From: JAKJEP01 sp964580995
Lineage (GTDB): Bacteria; Planctomycetota; Phycisphaerae; Sedimentisphaerales; SM23-30
Direction: 5' to 3'
Assembly: GCA_964580995.1 (NCBI GenBank)
Contig: CAZOMV010000052.1
Coordinates: 1 to 40,149 of the forward strand
DNA: 40,149 nucleotides
In this document: positions 1 through 7,484 of the stretch, piece after piece
How positions within the stretch are numbered: the first letter of the stretch is position 1
Layout of the letters: each line of letters opens with the position of its first letter
Program-made: the position numbers and the translations under genes
Notes under the pieces: model-generated
Told to the model about the DNA's origin: nothing
What the model saw: the letters and a program-made list of their open reading frames with translations, nothing else
The model's database searches: none

Positions 1-59
1 TTACCTCTTATCTATCGGTTAATGTCAGATTAAGTCTTGACTAATTCAATTCATTCCAT

Positions 60-998
60 CTACTTTTTTCTTTTCTTCTTCACCCGCAGATTTCTGTTTC
101 GAATTCTGTTAGGTGGTTTGTTTTCAATGGTTTTACGCAAGTCTCCGTGGGGCAAACTTTCCACCACATCCGGCAATCCTTTTAGAAAAATGGCATCTCG
201 CTGATGGTGATGGTAGGCCTGAAAGATGTATTCATTCCAATAATGGATATCCAATCCGTATTTCATAAATTCCGAATAAGATCCCACTTGGTTTTCTGCT
301 CCCAGCATGGTTCGTCGGATACAGGCTACCCAATCTTCTTTGGACTCCCCGATCAATACGTAGGGGGTAGTAAAAACGATATGGTAGCCAAATTGTTTCA
401 AAAAGGGAGGCAATAACCGGACCAGCCAACATTGCCCTTTTTCTCCCCAATAGCCGGACGGCACATAACACGAATAATTTTCCTGGGTGATAATATCCTG
501 AAGCAAAACCCTTCCTGCCTGAATACCCAGATGCTCATAAATACCCATTCGGGAATTTTGCATACATTTTAGAACTTCCATCATATCGGCAGAACCATTC
601 ATCTGATTGGCTGCCTCCAGAAAACAAGTACCAATCGTTTCCCGATCAGGACCGAACCGAAGGTCAAAAAAGGCCCAGCAGGTAAAATAACTTGCTGTCA
701 GAGGACTCATGGGAGGACCACTGGGCATATATTCCTCCTCGGCAGGTTCTGCAATATCGTAATAGGCTTTTAACTCCGGCAAAACCGATGCTTGTTCGGC
801 AAATACCGAGGTAAGATTCTGCATGATTACATAGGCAGCATGGAGGGGGTCTAGCCCATCTTGGATCAGCTTTCTGATATCTTTTTCGCCATCGGTTTCA
901 TTTCCTATCCCCAGATGCTTTTGCATTTGAGCGATTAAGGGAGATTTTTTGTCAAATTCTTGGAGCCGCTTTGCTACTGTTTCGCCAATTAAGCCCAT
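60..998 (-). CDS. Conserved-looking protein of unknown function, basic C-terminal tail
   Basis: A 312-residue protein that I do not recognise. There is no signal peptide and no convincing membrane segment, so it is probably cytoplasmic. The N-terminal third is helical and charged. The middle is rich in aromatic residues and cysteines (around FTCWAFFDLRFGPDRE and YVPSGYWGEKGQCW), and the last ~20 residues are strongly basic (ending KKKRKK), which could contact nucleic acid. The ATG at 998 is preceded by a GGAGTG element about 8 bases upstream, which supports this start. It lies upstream of, and apart from, the GntR-ABC operon and is separated from it by a MITE-like element. Base composition is more AT-rich than the glycan-degradation genes. 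That it is a real gene is well supported by the long frame, the ribosome-binding site and non-repetitive composition; its function is not. Confidence 0.75.
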   Translation of the reverse strand: MGLIGETVAKRLQEFDKKSPLIAQMQKHLGIGNETDGEKDIRKLIQDGLDPLHAAYVIMQNLTSVFAEQASVLPELKAYYDIAEPAEEEYMPSGPPMSPLTASYFTCWAFFDLRFGPDRETIGTCFLEAANQMNGSADMMEVLKCMQNSRMGIYEHLGIQAGRVLLQDIITQENYSCYVPSGYWGEKGQCWLVRLLPPFLKQFGYHIVFTTPYVLIGESKEDWVACIRRTMLGAENQVGSYSEFMKYGLDIHYWNEYIFQAYHHHQRDAIFLKGLPDVVESLPHGDLRKTIENKPPNRIRNRNLRVKKKRKK

Positions 999-1066
999 TT
1001 CAATATCACTCCATGTCTGAATATTAAAATTTTATAAAATAGCTATTCCAATTAATTCACTTCTGC

Positions 1067-1173
1067 TATTGAGCCTGTTGCACAAACCCATTTTTGAGCT
1101 ATTCAATCTGTGTTTTTGATGCAAAAATAAGGTTTTTGTATGGCATTTTTGGTATTATGCAACAGGCTCTATT
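1067..1173. mobile_element. MITE-like element, 99 bp, with 12-bp terminal inverted repeats
   Basis: GAGCCTGTTGCA at 1071-1082 is repeated perfectly inverted at 1158-1169. The 99-bp unit is bracketed by TATT at 1067-1070 and again at 1170-1173, which looks like a 4-bp target-site duplication. It contains no coding frame. The structure is that of a small non-autonomous insertion mobilised in trans by a DDE transposase. No transposase gene is present in this window, so the parent family is not identified. Confidence 0.65.
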
Positions 1174-1407
1174 ACCTTATTATAATCAAAAAGATTTATT
1201 CTGCAACTGACTGGCGCATTTTTATATGAAGCACAACGATTCCGGTTACGAGCAGCCCACCATGGGCGGGCTGTGATTTATCGCCTGGGCCTTAGAGCAT
1301 AAAGGGAAAAGAGCCAGGCGGTGGGCGCGGTTTGCGGGGGATGAGGGGGTGCGGAATGCGTGTTTTAATGCGGGGCCGCGGGAGAGGCTGGGGTGAGGGG
1401 ATAAACG
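1174..1407. other. Non-coding stretch downstream of the ABC operon, with one hairpin
   Basis: No supportable gene. A hairpin at 1253-1273 pairs CAGCCC with GGGCTG, has one internal mismatch and a 3-base loop, and may end transcription of one of the flanking units, but it lacks a clear U-tract. Bases 1300-1400 are G-rich on the plus strand (runs such as GCGGGGGATGAGGGGG) and resemble low-complexity intergenic sequence rather than a gene remnant. Confidence 0.4.
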
Positions 1408-2829
1408 TTAATATCTGGATTGATTTACGAGACAGCAGCGCCGGCAGATATAGCGCAAGACGGCAATAAACACGGCCCAAGTGGCACCTAACAGTATAGG
1501 GATTATAACCGGCACCACGGGGTATATAACGGAAAGATGGTGGCGCAGAAAACCCGCAGATCCACCCAGGAGTCCAAAAAACAGGATGATAAAGAGTATC
1601 TGTAGTGTCGGTTTTTGGCGAAAAATCAAACCTGTTGCGAGTGTGACTGGAATCATCAATACCGGGACGAAGAAAAGTTTTATATTTAAAGCATGAAAAA
1701 CAAAAGTATGGTTTTTAATAGTGAATACCGGCAGGATTGGTTCAAAAAGGGTGGTTAAGGCAGCCAAAAAAGTTACAAACACCGTGATGAGTATTGTTGT
1801 GACAACGGCTAAAGTCAAAGCAGACCAGAAACGTTCCCGGCGACCGCCGGAAAGCAACAGGCTGGATTGAACATGTAGATTCATTGAAACAACCATTATA
1901 CCAGGCATGAAAAATATCATATGTCCGCCTGGTCCCGTATAACAAAGATAACAGAGCATAGGCAGGATAATAATCAATAACCATACCCAGTTTTGTTTTT
2001 CCTTTGAGAGCATAATCCCGAATGATTTATACAAACCACCCCAGATATAGGGCCAGGCGCTGCCTGATTCGGCCCGGCGGACGCGGGAGAGGAAAAAGTT
2101 TTCTACACCGGAAGATATTCTTATGGCGTCGGGTTTTTTCCTGCCTGTTTCCGCCAATCTGGCCAGTTTTAATTTTTCCATTTTCTCCTTGTTCCAAAAG
2201 TCAAATGCTCCCAGCCACAATTTGCCGCAATAGTGCCGGGCCAGATCAGGGCGGCCCCAATACCTCCATGCCCATACATTGATCCATCCGCCTACTAGAA
2301 TCATCGGCAGAGGATTTGTCACCAACATATCCACCATGAACACACTCATATTCAATGATTTTTCGCCAAACACCAGCAAGGGCAAAAAACCAAAAACAAG
2401 ACTCCAGGCTCTAAACCGAAATACCAGCCAGACTCCGAGCCAATAAAACATGGTAAAGGTGGCAAAGGCGGACAGGCAGGCCGGAAGAGTTTGGACGAAA
2501 TTCAAATCCGGAAAAAGAAAAAAACCAAGAGACCATAGAAAGGAGAGGGGCAGGCCCGTCCAGAATAAAAATTTTCTCGGGATATTTTGATGGCCGGGCA
2601 GGCAGTAGGAAAAGGGTTTGGTCAGAATCTCCAGCGGCAAGGAAGCTAGAAAAGTGCCAGCAAAAATCATCCATATCGCGGGGACACAAAAAACACCCAG
2701 ATGATTTCTGGCATCTCCTTTGGCCATAGCTGTAACTATACCGAAAGCGGCAAAGGCAGCGAACAAGCTCAAAAGCCAGAAAATTCTTCTCTGATACAGG
2801 TGTTTGAGGTTGGCGGATAAGATGTTCAT
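1408..2829 (-). CDS. ABC transporter permease (ABC-2-like), polytopic membrane protein
   Basis: A 473-residue integral membrane protein, probably the membrane partner of the ATPase encoded just upstream. About ten or more hydrophobic segments are visible, beginning with RIFWLLSLFAAFAAFGIV near the N-terminus and continuing to the C-terminal IYPVVPVIIPILLGATWAVF. A hydrophilic stretch of roughly 80 residues in the middle separates two membrane blocks. I chose the ATG at 2829 over an in-frame start 13 codons earlier because AAGGAAAAT sits directly before it. The gene follows the ATPase stop codon by 10 bases and is the last of a three-gene GntR-ATPase-permease operon. In this family layout the exporter often handles antimicrobial compounds or cell-envelope stress, but nothing here reveals the substrate. 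Confidence 0.82.
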   Translation of the reverse strand: MNILSANLKHLYQRRIFWLLSLFAAFAAFGIVTAMAKGDARNHLGVFCVPAIWMIFAGTFLASLPLEILTKPFSYCLPGHQNIPRKFLFWTGLPLSFLWSLGFFLFPDLNFVQTLPACLSAFATFTMFYWLGVWLVFRFRAWSLVFGFLPLLVFGEKSLNMSVFMVDMLVTNPLPMILVGGWINVWAWRYWGRPDLARHYCGKLWLGAFDFWNKEKMEKLKLARLAETGRKKPDAIRISSGVENFFLSRVRRAESGSAWPYIWGGLYKSFGIMLSKEKQNWVWLLIIILPMLCYLCYTGPGGHMIFFMPGIMVVSMNLHVQSSLLLSGGRRERFWSALTLAVVTTILITVFVTFLAALTTLFEPILPVFTIKNHTFVFHALNIKLFFVPVLMIPVTLATGLIFRQKPTLQILFIILFFGLLGGSAGFLRHHLSVIYPVVPVIIPILLGATWAVFIAVLRYICRRCCLVNQSRY

Positions 2830-2839
2830 GGTATTTTCC

Positions 2840-3727
2840 TTAGCTGACCACAATCCGGTAAATTTCATCCAAAGACAAGGGACGGATTTCGATTTGGCAG
2901 TTCAGGTTTCTGGCCTGGGTTTCCAAAGACTCCTGAGAAGTATGCTGGACGGTTATCAGGGCGTTGCTGCCGCTGATTTCGCAGCTTATGGTATCGGCAA
3001 AGGGCAGGGACGCAGGCAAGAGGCCGTTTAAAGAGGTGAGGATGAACCGGGTGAATTCCTCGCGCAGGCAGTCGAAGCTGCAATCCCGCAGCAGGCGGCC
3101 TTTTTGCATAATGAGGGTATGGTCGATCACCTTTTCGATATCGCTGAGAATATGGGAGGAGATGATGATGGTGCGGTTTTCATCCTGGATGATCTGGAGG
3201 AGCAAGTCCAGGAATTGGCTTCTGGCGATGGGGTCCAGGGCGGAGGCCGGCTCATCCAGAATCAGCAGTTCCGGCTCAAAACCGATGGCCAGGAGGATAG
3301 CCACTTTTTGCCGCTGGCCGGGTGAAAGGGAGCCAACACGGTCCTTCAGAGAGATATCGAAATCCTGAACGTATTTTTCTTCCAGTTTGGGATTCCAGGT
3401 TTGGTAATAGGCACTGACATAACGGATCAATTGTTTGACGGTCATCCATTCGAGCAGTTCCCCTTCCTGATGGACATAGCCGATCCGTGCCAGTTCTTTG
3501 GGGGTGAGTTTAGCGGCGTCGGTGTCGAAGGTGATACAACTGCCTTGATCGGCGAGATACAAACCGATCAGGCAGCGAAGCAGGGTACTCTTGCCGGCGC
3601 CATTGGCGCCGATAAGGCCGATGATCTGGCCGCGCTGGATGTCCAGGTCCAGGTTGTCCAGGGCCTGAATTCTGCCGAATTTTTTGGAGACGCTCTGCAT
3701 CTGGACGATGGGATTACCGTTTTTCAT
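2840..3727 (-). CDS. ABC transporter ATP-binding protein
   Basis: A 295-residue ATPase subunit that would power the permease encoded next to it. The Walker A motif GANGAGKST is at residues 40-48, the ABC signature LSPGQ at about 134-138, Walker B LLILDEP at about 154-160, and the switch histidine in IISSH follows. About 80 residues after the nucleotide-binding domain form an extra C-terminal region of the kind seen in YtrB/CcmA-like drug-export ATPases. Its start overlaps the GntR regulator stop by 4 bases (ATGA), so the two are translationally coupled. The ribosome-binding site of the permease lies over its own stop codon. Function as an exporter ATPase is well supported by motifs; the substrate is unknown. 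Confidence 0.95.
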   Translation of the reverse strand: MKNGNPIVQMQSVSKKFGRIQALDNLDLDIQRGQIIGLIGANGAGKSTLLRCLIGLYLADQGSCITFDTDAAKLTPKELARIGYVHQEGELLEWMTVKQLIRYVSAYYQTWNPKLEEKYVQDFDISLKDRVGSLSPGQRQKVAILLAIGFEPELLILDEPASALDPIARSQFLDLLLQIIQDENRTIIISSHILSDIEKVIDHTLIMQKGRLLRDCSFDCLREEFTRFILTSLNGLLPASLPFADTISCEISGSNALITVQHTSQESLETQARNLNCQIEIRPLSLDEIYRIVVS

Positions 3728-4134
3728 TTTTGCCTCCGGTTTTTGGAATGGTATTCCTGGTATTGTTTTTTGAAAGATGCTATAGCTTCCTCTTCGGATA
3801 CCCCTAGCTGGATAGCGGTGATGGCGGCCTTATTCAGAACGGAATCCAATAGTCTGGTTTTGAGCTGGTCGAGTTGGCCTTTTTTTACTTTCGATACAAA
3901 AAGACCGATGCCCCGTTTCCGTTCCACCAGTCCCTCGGTTTCCAGAAAGGAATAGGCTTTGCTGATGGTCATCGGGTTAACCTTCAGCCGGGCGGCCAGG
4001 TCGCGCACGGTTTCGAGCTGGTCGCCTTCCCGGAGTCCGTCGGTCATGATCTGCTGGCGGATTTGGCGGATCACCTGGGTGTAGATCGGCACGCCGCTGT
4101 GATGATCGATTTCGAGCAACATAAACTGCACCAT
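3724..4134 (-). CDS. GntR-family transcriptional regulator, YtrA type
   Basis: A 136-residue regulator with an N-terminal winged helix (GVPIYTQVIRQIRQQI, then LETVRDLAARLKVNPMTISKAY with the recognition helix) and only a short C-terminal helical tail. This is the YtrA subfamily layout, which lacks a large effector-binding domain. YtrA-type regulators typically repress an adjacent ABC exporter operon, and that is the arrangement here. The first ATG is at 4134; a second in-frame ATG at 4122 has a better-placed GGTG before it, so the protein may begin at residue 5. Its promoter carries a perfect palindrome over the -10 region, so autoregulation is likely. Confidence 0.92.
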   Translation of the reverse strand: MVQFMLLEIDHHSGVPIYTQVIRQIRQQIMTDGLREGDQLETVRDLAARLKVNPMTISKAYSFLETEGLVERKRGIGLFVSKVKKGQLDQLKTRLLDSVLNKAAITAIQLGVSEEEAIASFKKQYQEYHSKNRRQK

Positions 4135-4141
4135 TCAGTAT

Positions 4142-4192
4142 TAGTGTATTACTTACTTAATACACTATACATCAAAGATCGAACCGAGTCAA
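4142..4192 (-). promoter_or_regulatory. Promoter and GntR operator of the ABC operon
   Basis: On the minus strand TTGACT (4192-4187), a 17-bp spacer and TATAGT (4169-4164) form a good sigma-70 promoter. TAGTGTATTA at 4142-4151 and TAATACACTA at 4158-4167 form a perfect 10-bp inverted repeat with a 6-bp spacer that covers the -10 box and the start site. Its size, symmetry and place next to a YtrA-type gene suggest it is that regulator's binding site. Confidence 0.8.
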
Positions 4193-4471
4193 ATGAAAAA
4201 AAAGATTTTGTACTTTTGTGGTTTTCAGCGGAAATAGTCGGCGACAGTCTTGTCGGATTCACTATAAGGTATTTGAGTTTAACGCTTTAAGCCTCCGGCA
4301 TGAGGAGATTATTTTAGTCAGAATCCAAAGATAGACGCCAGCGTCAAAAGCTCGTCGACCCCTTGTTATTGGGGAGCCAGAGCCGTTTTTGGATGTCGAT
4401 ATTGACTTTTGGCGGTTCCGTCAAGATACGGTTCCACGGAGGAGCATCAGGAAGATGGAATTTACGAAGAG
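4193..4471. other. Intergenic stretch between the divergent ABC and glycan loci
   Basis: I see no gene here. A short hairpin is possible around 4360-4372 (CCCC, 8-base loop, GGGG). The rest is mixed sequence with no frame, ribosome-binding site or recognisable RNA. Confidence 0.4.
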
Positions 4472-4535
4472 TTGACATAACGAAAACATCCCGGTAGAAT
4501 CAATGCCTCAAAAAACCTCCGTTAATGAGGCATTG
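4472..4535 (+). promoter_or_regulatory. Sigma-70 promoter and start-site hairpin of P1
   Basis: TTGACA at 4472-4477, a 17-bp spacer and TAGAAT at 4495-4500 form a near-consensus promoter. Directly after it CAATGCCTCA (4501-4510) and TGAGGCATTG (4526-4535) form a perfect 10-bp inverted repeat with a 15-base loop. It covers the expected transcription start, so it could be a repressor operator or a 5' mRNA stem-loop. Confidence 0.75.
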
Positions 4536-4586
4536 AAAGAGAGAGTCCTGTAGATCACACCTAAATAAAGCAGAAAAGGGAAAACT

Positions 4587-7322
4587 ATGAGCAAGCGAAC
4601 TATGAAGACAGCGGTGGTATCGGTGTTGGCGATGGCGGCGGGGGTTTTGTATGCGGTGGAAGGGCCGGAATCGGGGGTGCTGGAGAAGGCCCAGATGGAG
4701 CAGATGGCGGGGCAGGCGGTGGATATATCGCCGTGGGCCTATGAATGGCGGGCGGATCGGGCGGTGCAGGAGAAACCGGAGGCGTATTTTATCCCGCACC
4801 GGCTGGAGCGGCTCGATAAGGTGTATCGGACGGCGTATTACACCATGACGGAGACCGAGTTAAAAGGCAGTTATGGCCATTTGATACCTGGATTACTGAA
4901 CCCGTTGCTCCCGCAACCGAAAGGCCGGCTCCAGGCAGGATTGCTCTGGGTGGGACGACTGGCCGATTATCAAGTGGAACTCTCCTGGCCCGCCGGCGTT
5001 CCGGGGATTCCCTCGCCGGAAGGAGTGGAAGTGCGGGTGTTTCCCACGAACTTCGGGTGGTTTGGATGGACCGTGGATGAGATACTGGGTAAGCCGGAGG
5101 TATCGGCAGATCAGCATACCTGGATTTACCCAGGCGGTTCAGCGACAGAAATGATAGCGGTTTTCTACGAGGGGGCCGAGTTTGCGCAGCCGCGTATCCG
5201 GGTGATCAGCCCCCATATGGGGGTGTGGCAGCGGATGGATGTGGAAATTGAATGGGGCTTCCAGGCGGCCGCGGAGAAATCCGATTTTGACGGGAGGGTG
5301 GAGACGTATTTGGCGATGGCCGGCCCGGTGGCGGCTTTGGCGGAGGATCCGGGGACGAAGGTGACGGATGGGCATCGCTGGCAATCGCGGGCGGCGGGCG
5401 GCGGCAGACGAGGAATCGTTGTGCCGCTGCTGTACACCCCCGGCGGCCAGCCGGCCCTGGATAGCCGGGTTACGATTTGGACCCAGACGGCCGGTTTTAC
5501 GTTTCGGGTTTGCGACCTGGAGAAGGGGCCGATCCTGATCCCCGAACATGGCGTTTTCGTGACGAAGGCTGGGAGTGGAAAAACCGCCCGGCAGTTTGCC
5601 GGGGAACTGGCTGCGAAGAATCTCAAGAGTATTTGCCAGAGGGTTCGAGAACATCGCGAGGCGGCGTCGTGGGAAGAGGTTATGCAAAAGGTCCGTTTAT
5701 CGACCTGCCCGGCGGGAACACCGCTTCCGCCCTTTCCCGCGGTGGAGGATCCGGCCATGCAGGTACAACTGCCGGATGCACGCTGGACGGATGCCTGGCG
5801 GGCGGCATCGTTTCAGTTGAAGGGGAAACATATGTGGGGCGGGCTGGCGTTTGAGGTGGGGCGAGTGGCTCATGAGATGGATCTGGTGGGTTTGCACGAA
5901 GAGGCGGATAAGGTCTATCAATATTTCCTGGAGTCGCCGGGCGTCAAACCAGACGGGGATTATACGGATGGAACGGGCGCACTGGAGTGGGCGAAGAATA
6001 TGCAGCACGACATGGGCTACAATCATGATGGCACGCACGCCTCGACGGGCCGGCTGCTGTTTGCCATGGCGGATCGCTATTTCCTCACGGGGGACAAGGA
6101 ATGGTTTCAGAAAAATCGTCTGCGCTTGCAGGCGGCGGCGGACTGGATCATCCGTCAGCGGAAACTCTATATGAAGGATGTCCCCAACCGGGAGGAACTT
6201 TTTGCGGCCGGCCTGATGCCGCCGTACATGCTGGGCGATTATGCGATGCCCAGTTGCGACTGGCGCTGGTATTACAGCGACAACATTTTCTCTCTCCAGG
6301 GAGTTCAGCGTTTTGCTGACGCCTTAACGGAGTTCGATGCGGAAGCAGGCCGGCACTATCGCCAGGAGGCCGAGGCCTTTCGCCAAGACATCCGCCGGGC
6401 GGTGGAACAGGAGGCGGTGTTATCCCCGGTGCGGCAGGGACAGGACGGCTTATATCACAGTTTTCTTACATCCACGTGCTATACCCGGGGCGTATTGACA
6501 AGCCTGGAATTGGGTTCCATTCAGCGTCCGCAGGGTGATCTTCTTATGGGGGCCTTGCCGCTGGCCGAACCATTCGGGGTGATGGATGCCAAAGATATCC
6601 GCATGATCGGAACCATACAGAAAATGGAGGAAATAGCGACTTCGCCCCAAGTTGCCAGTTTCATCCTAACAGGCGGCAATGGAAAAACGCTAGACGCAAT
6701 CGAAGGCCCGGGATCGCCTGCCAACCAAGCCGGGGAGCAGGACGACACCTGGTTCTGGAATTGCTTTGGAGGAGGTTTGGCGAAATGTTCGCACAATGCC
6801 AACATCTACCTGCTGCAGGATGATGTAGCGAATTTCCTGCGATTTTGGATGCACGCCTACGCGGCCATTGTGGGCGCCGACGGGAAATTGTGGGAATGGG
6901 CCCATTTGGGTGAATACAGCAACTGTGCCGGTCCCGACAACGGCACGGCGGGCTGGTTCCTGGAGAATTTCCGCAATCTGCTGGTGATGGAGGAGGGACA
7001 GTCTTTGTGGATTGCCCGGGCGACGCCGCGGGTGTGGCTGGAGCAGGGTAAGAAGATTTCGGTGAAGAATGCCCCGACGTATTTCGGGACTTTGGCGTAT
7101 GAGATTGTCTCGGATGTGGATCACGGCAAGATTACCGCGACCGTTGAGATGCCCGACCGCAGTCCGGTCCAGAGTTTGATGGTGCGATTCCGCCATCCCC
7201 AGGCGGCGGCGATGAAGAGTGTGACGGTCAATGGACAGCCGTGGAACGGATTTAATCCGGACCAGGAGGTTGTCGAAATAACGGGATTGACGGGAAAGGC
7301 GGTGGTTACGGCCAGTTATTAA
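4587..7322 (+). CDS. P1: secreted six-hairpin glycosidase-like protein (paralogue 1 of 3)
   Basis: A 911-residue exported protein. Residues 1-23 are a signal peptide (hydrophobic core VVSVLAMAAGVLYA). About residues 35-380 are beta-rich and include a sandwich-like part (FGWFGWTVDEIL, MDVEIEWGF). About 395-790 are helical, with repeats reminiscent of (alpha/alpha)6 glycoside hydrolases: GALEWAKNMQHDMGY, STGRLLFAMADRYFLTGDKE, LRLQAAADWIIRQR and an aromatic CDWRWYY. A beta-rich C-terminal part ends with SVTVNGQPW, typical of the closing sandwich of such enzymes. Acidic residues conserved in all three paralogues (in GDYTD/GDYAD, HDMGY, CDW, APDNGT or GPDNGT) are candidate catalytic positions. P1 differs from P2 and P3 by lacking about 15 residues near position 180 and carrying a different segment near 690-715. 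A sugar-cleaving role is inferred from fold-like features and context; I cannot assign a family. Confidence 0.85.
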   Translation: MSKRTMKTAVVSVLAMAAGVLYAVEGPESGVLEKAQMEQMAGQAVDISPWAYEWRADRAVQEKPEAYFIPHRLERLDKVYRTAYYTMTETELKGSYGHLIPGLLNPLLPQPKGRLQAGLLWVGRLADYQVELSWPAGVPGIPSPEGVEVRVFPTNFGWFGWTVDEILGKPEVSADQHTWIYPGGSATEMIAVFYEGAEFAQPRIRVISPHMGVWQRMDVEIEWGFQAAAEKSDFDGRVETYLAMAGPVAALAEDPGTKVTDGHRWQSRAAGGGRRGIVVPLLYTPGGQPALDSRVTIWTQTAGFTFRVCDLEKGPILIPEHGVFVTKAGSGKTARQFAGELAAKNLKSICQRVREHREAASWEEVMQKVRLSTCPAGTPLPPFPAVEDPAMQVQLPDARWTDAWRAASFQLKGKHMWGGLAFEVGRVAHEMDLVGLHEEADKVYQYFLESPGVKPDGDYTDGTGALEWAKNMQHDMGYNHDGTHASTGRLLFAMADRYFLTGDKEWFQKNRLRLQAAADWIIRQRKLYMKDVPNREELFAAGLMPPYMLGDYAMPSCDWRWYYSDNIFSLQGVQRFADALTEFDAEAGRHYRQEAEAFRQDIRRAVEQEAVLSPVRQGQDGLYHSFLTSTCYTRGVLTSLELGSIQRPQGDLLMGALPLAEPFGVMDAKDIRMIGTIQKMEEIATSPQVASFILTGGNGKTLDAIEGPGSPANQAGEQDDTWFWNCFGGGLAKCSHNANIYLLQDDVANFLRFWMHAYAAIVGADGKLWEWAHLGEYSNCAGPDNGTAGWFLENFRNLLVMEEGQSLWIARATPRVWLEQGKKISVKNAPTYFGTLAYEIVSDVDHGKITATVEMPDRSPVQSLMVRFRHPQAAAMKSVTVNGQPWNGFNPDQEVVEITGLTGKAVVTASY

Positions 7323-7359
7323 CCTGTATAAGGTATGGCATCGGGGGAAGAAGAAAGTG

Positions 7360-7476
7360 TTGACGTGACGAAATCTTGCGGTTAGAATCGGCGACCATAA
7401 GATCTTTTGTTAGAGAGGCATTGCGAAAGATGCTGCGAAAGTAAGAGTCCTGAATCACACCTGAATAAAGCAGAAA
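7360..7476 (+). promoter_or_regulatory. Promoter and conserved leader of P2
   Basis: TTGACG at 7360-7365, a 17-bp spacer and TAGAAT at 7383-7388 mirror the P1 promoter. The leader repeats that of P1: AGAGTCCTG at 7444-7452 (P1: 4542-4550), then ATCACACCTGAATAAAGC from 7454 (P1: from 4554). The start-site hairpin of P1 is not conserved. P1 and P2 therefore have separate but related control regions. Confidence 0.75.
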
Positions 7477-7484
7477 GGAAAACC

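Noticed and set aside
1292..1480. Short minus-strand frame rich in Pro and Arg after the permease
   Set aside because: It overlaps the permease 3' end and translates G-rich intergenic sequence; typical of low-complexity DNA.
3401..3955. Plus-strand frame across the ABC ATPase and GntR genes
   Set aside because: It overlaps two well-supported genes on the other strand and shows no conserved features.
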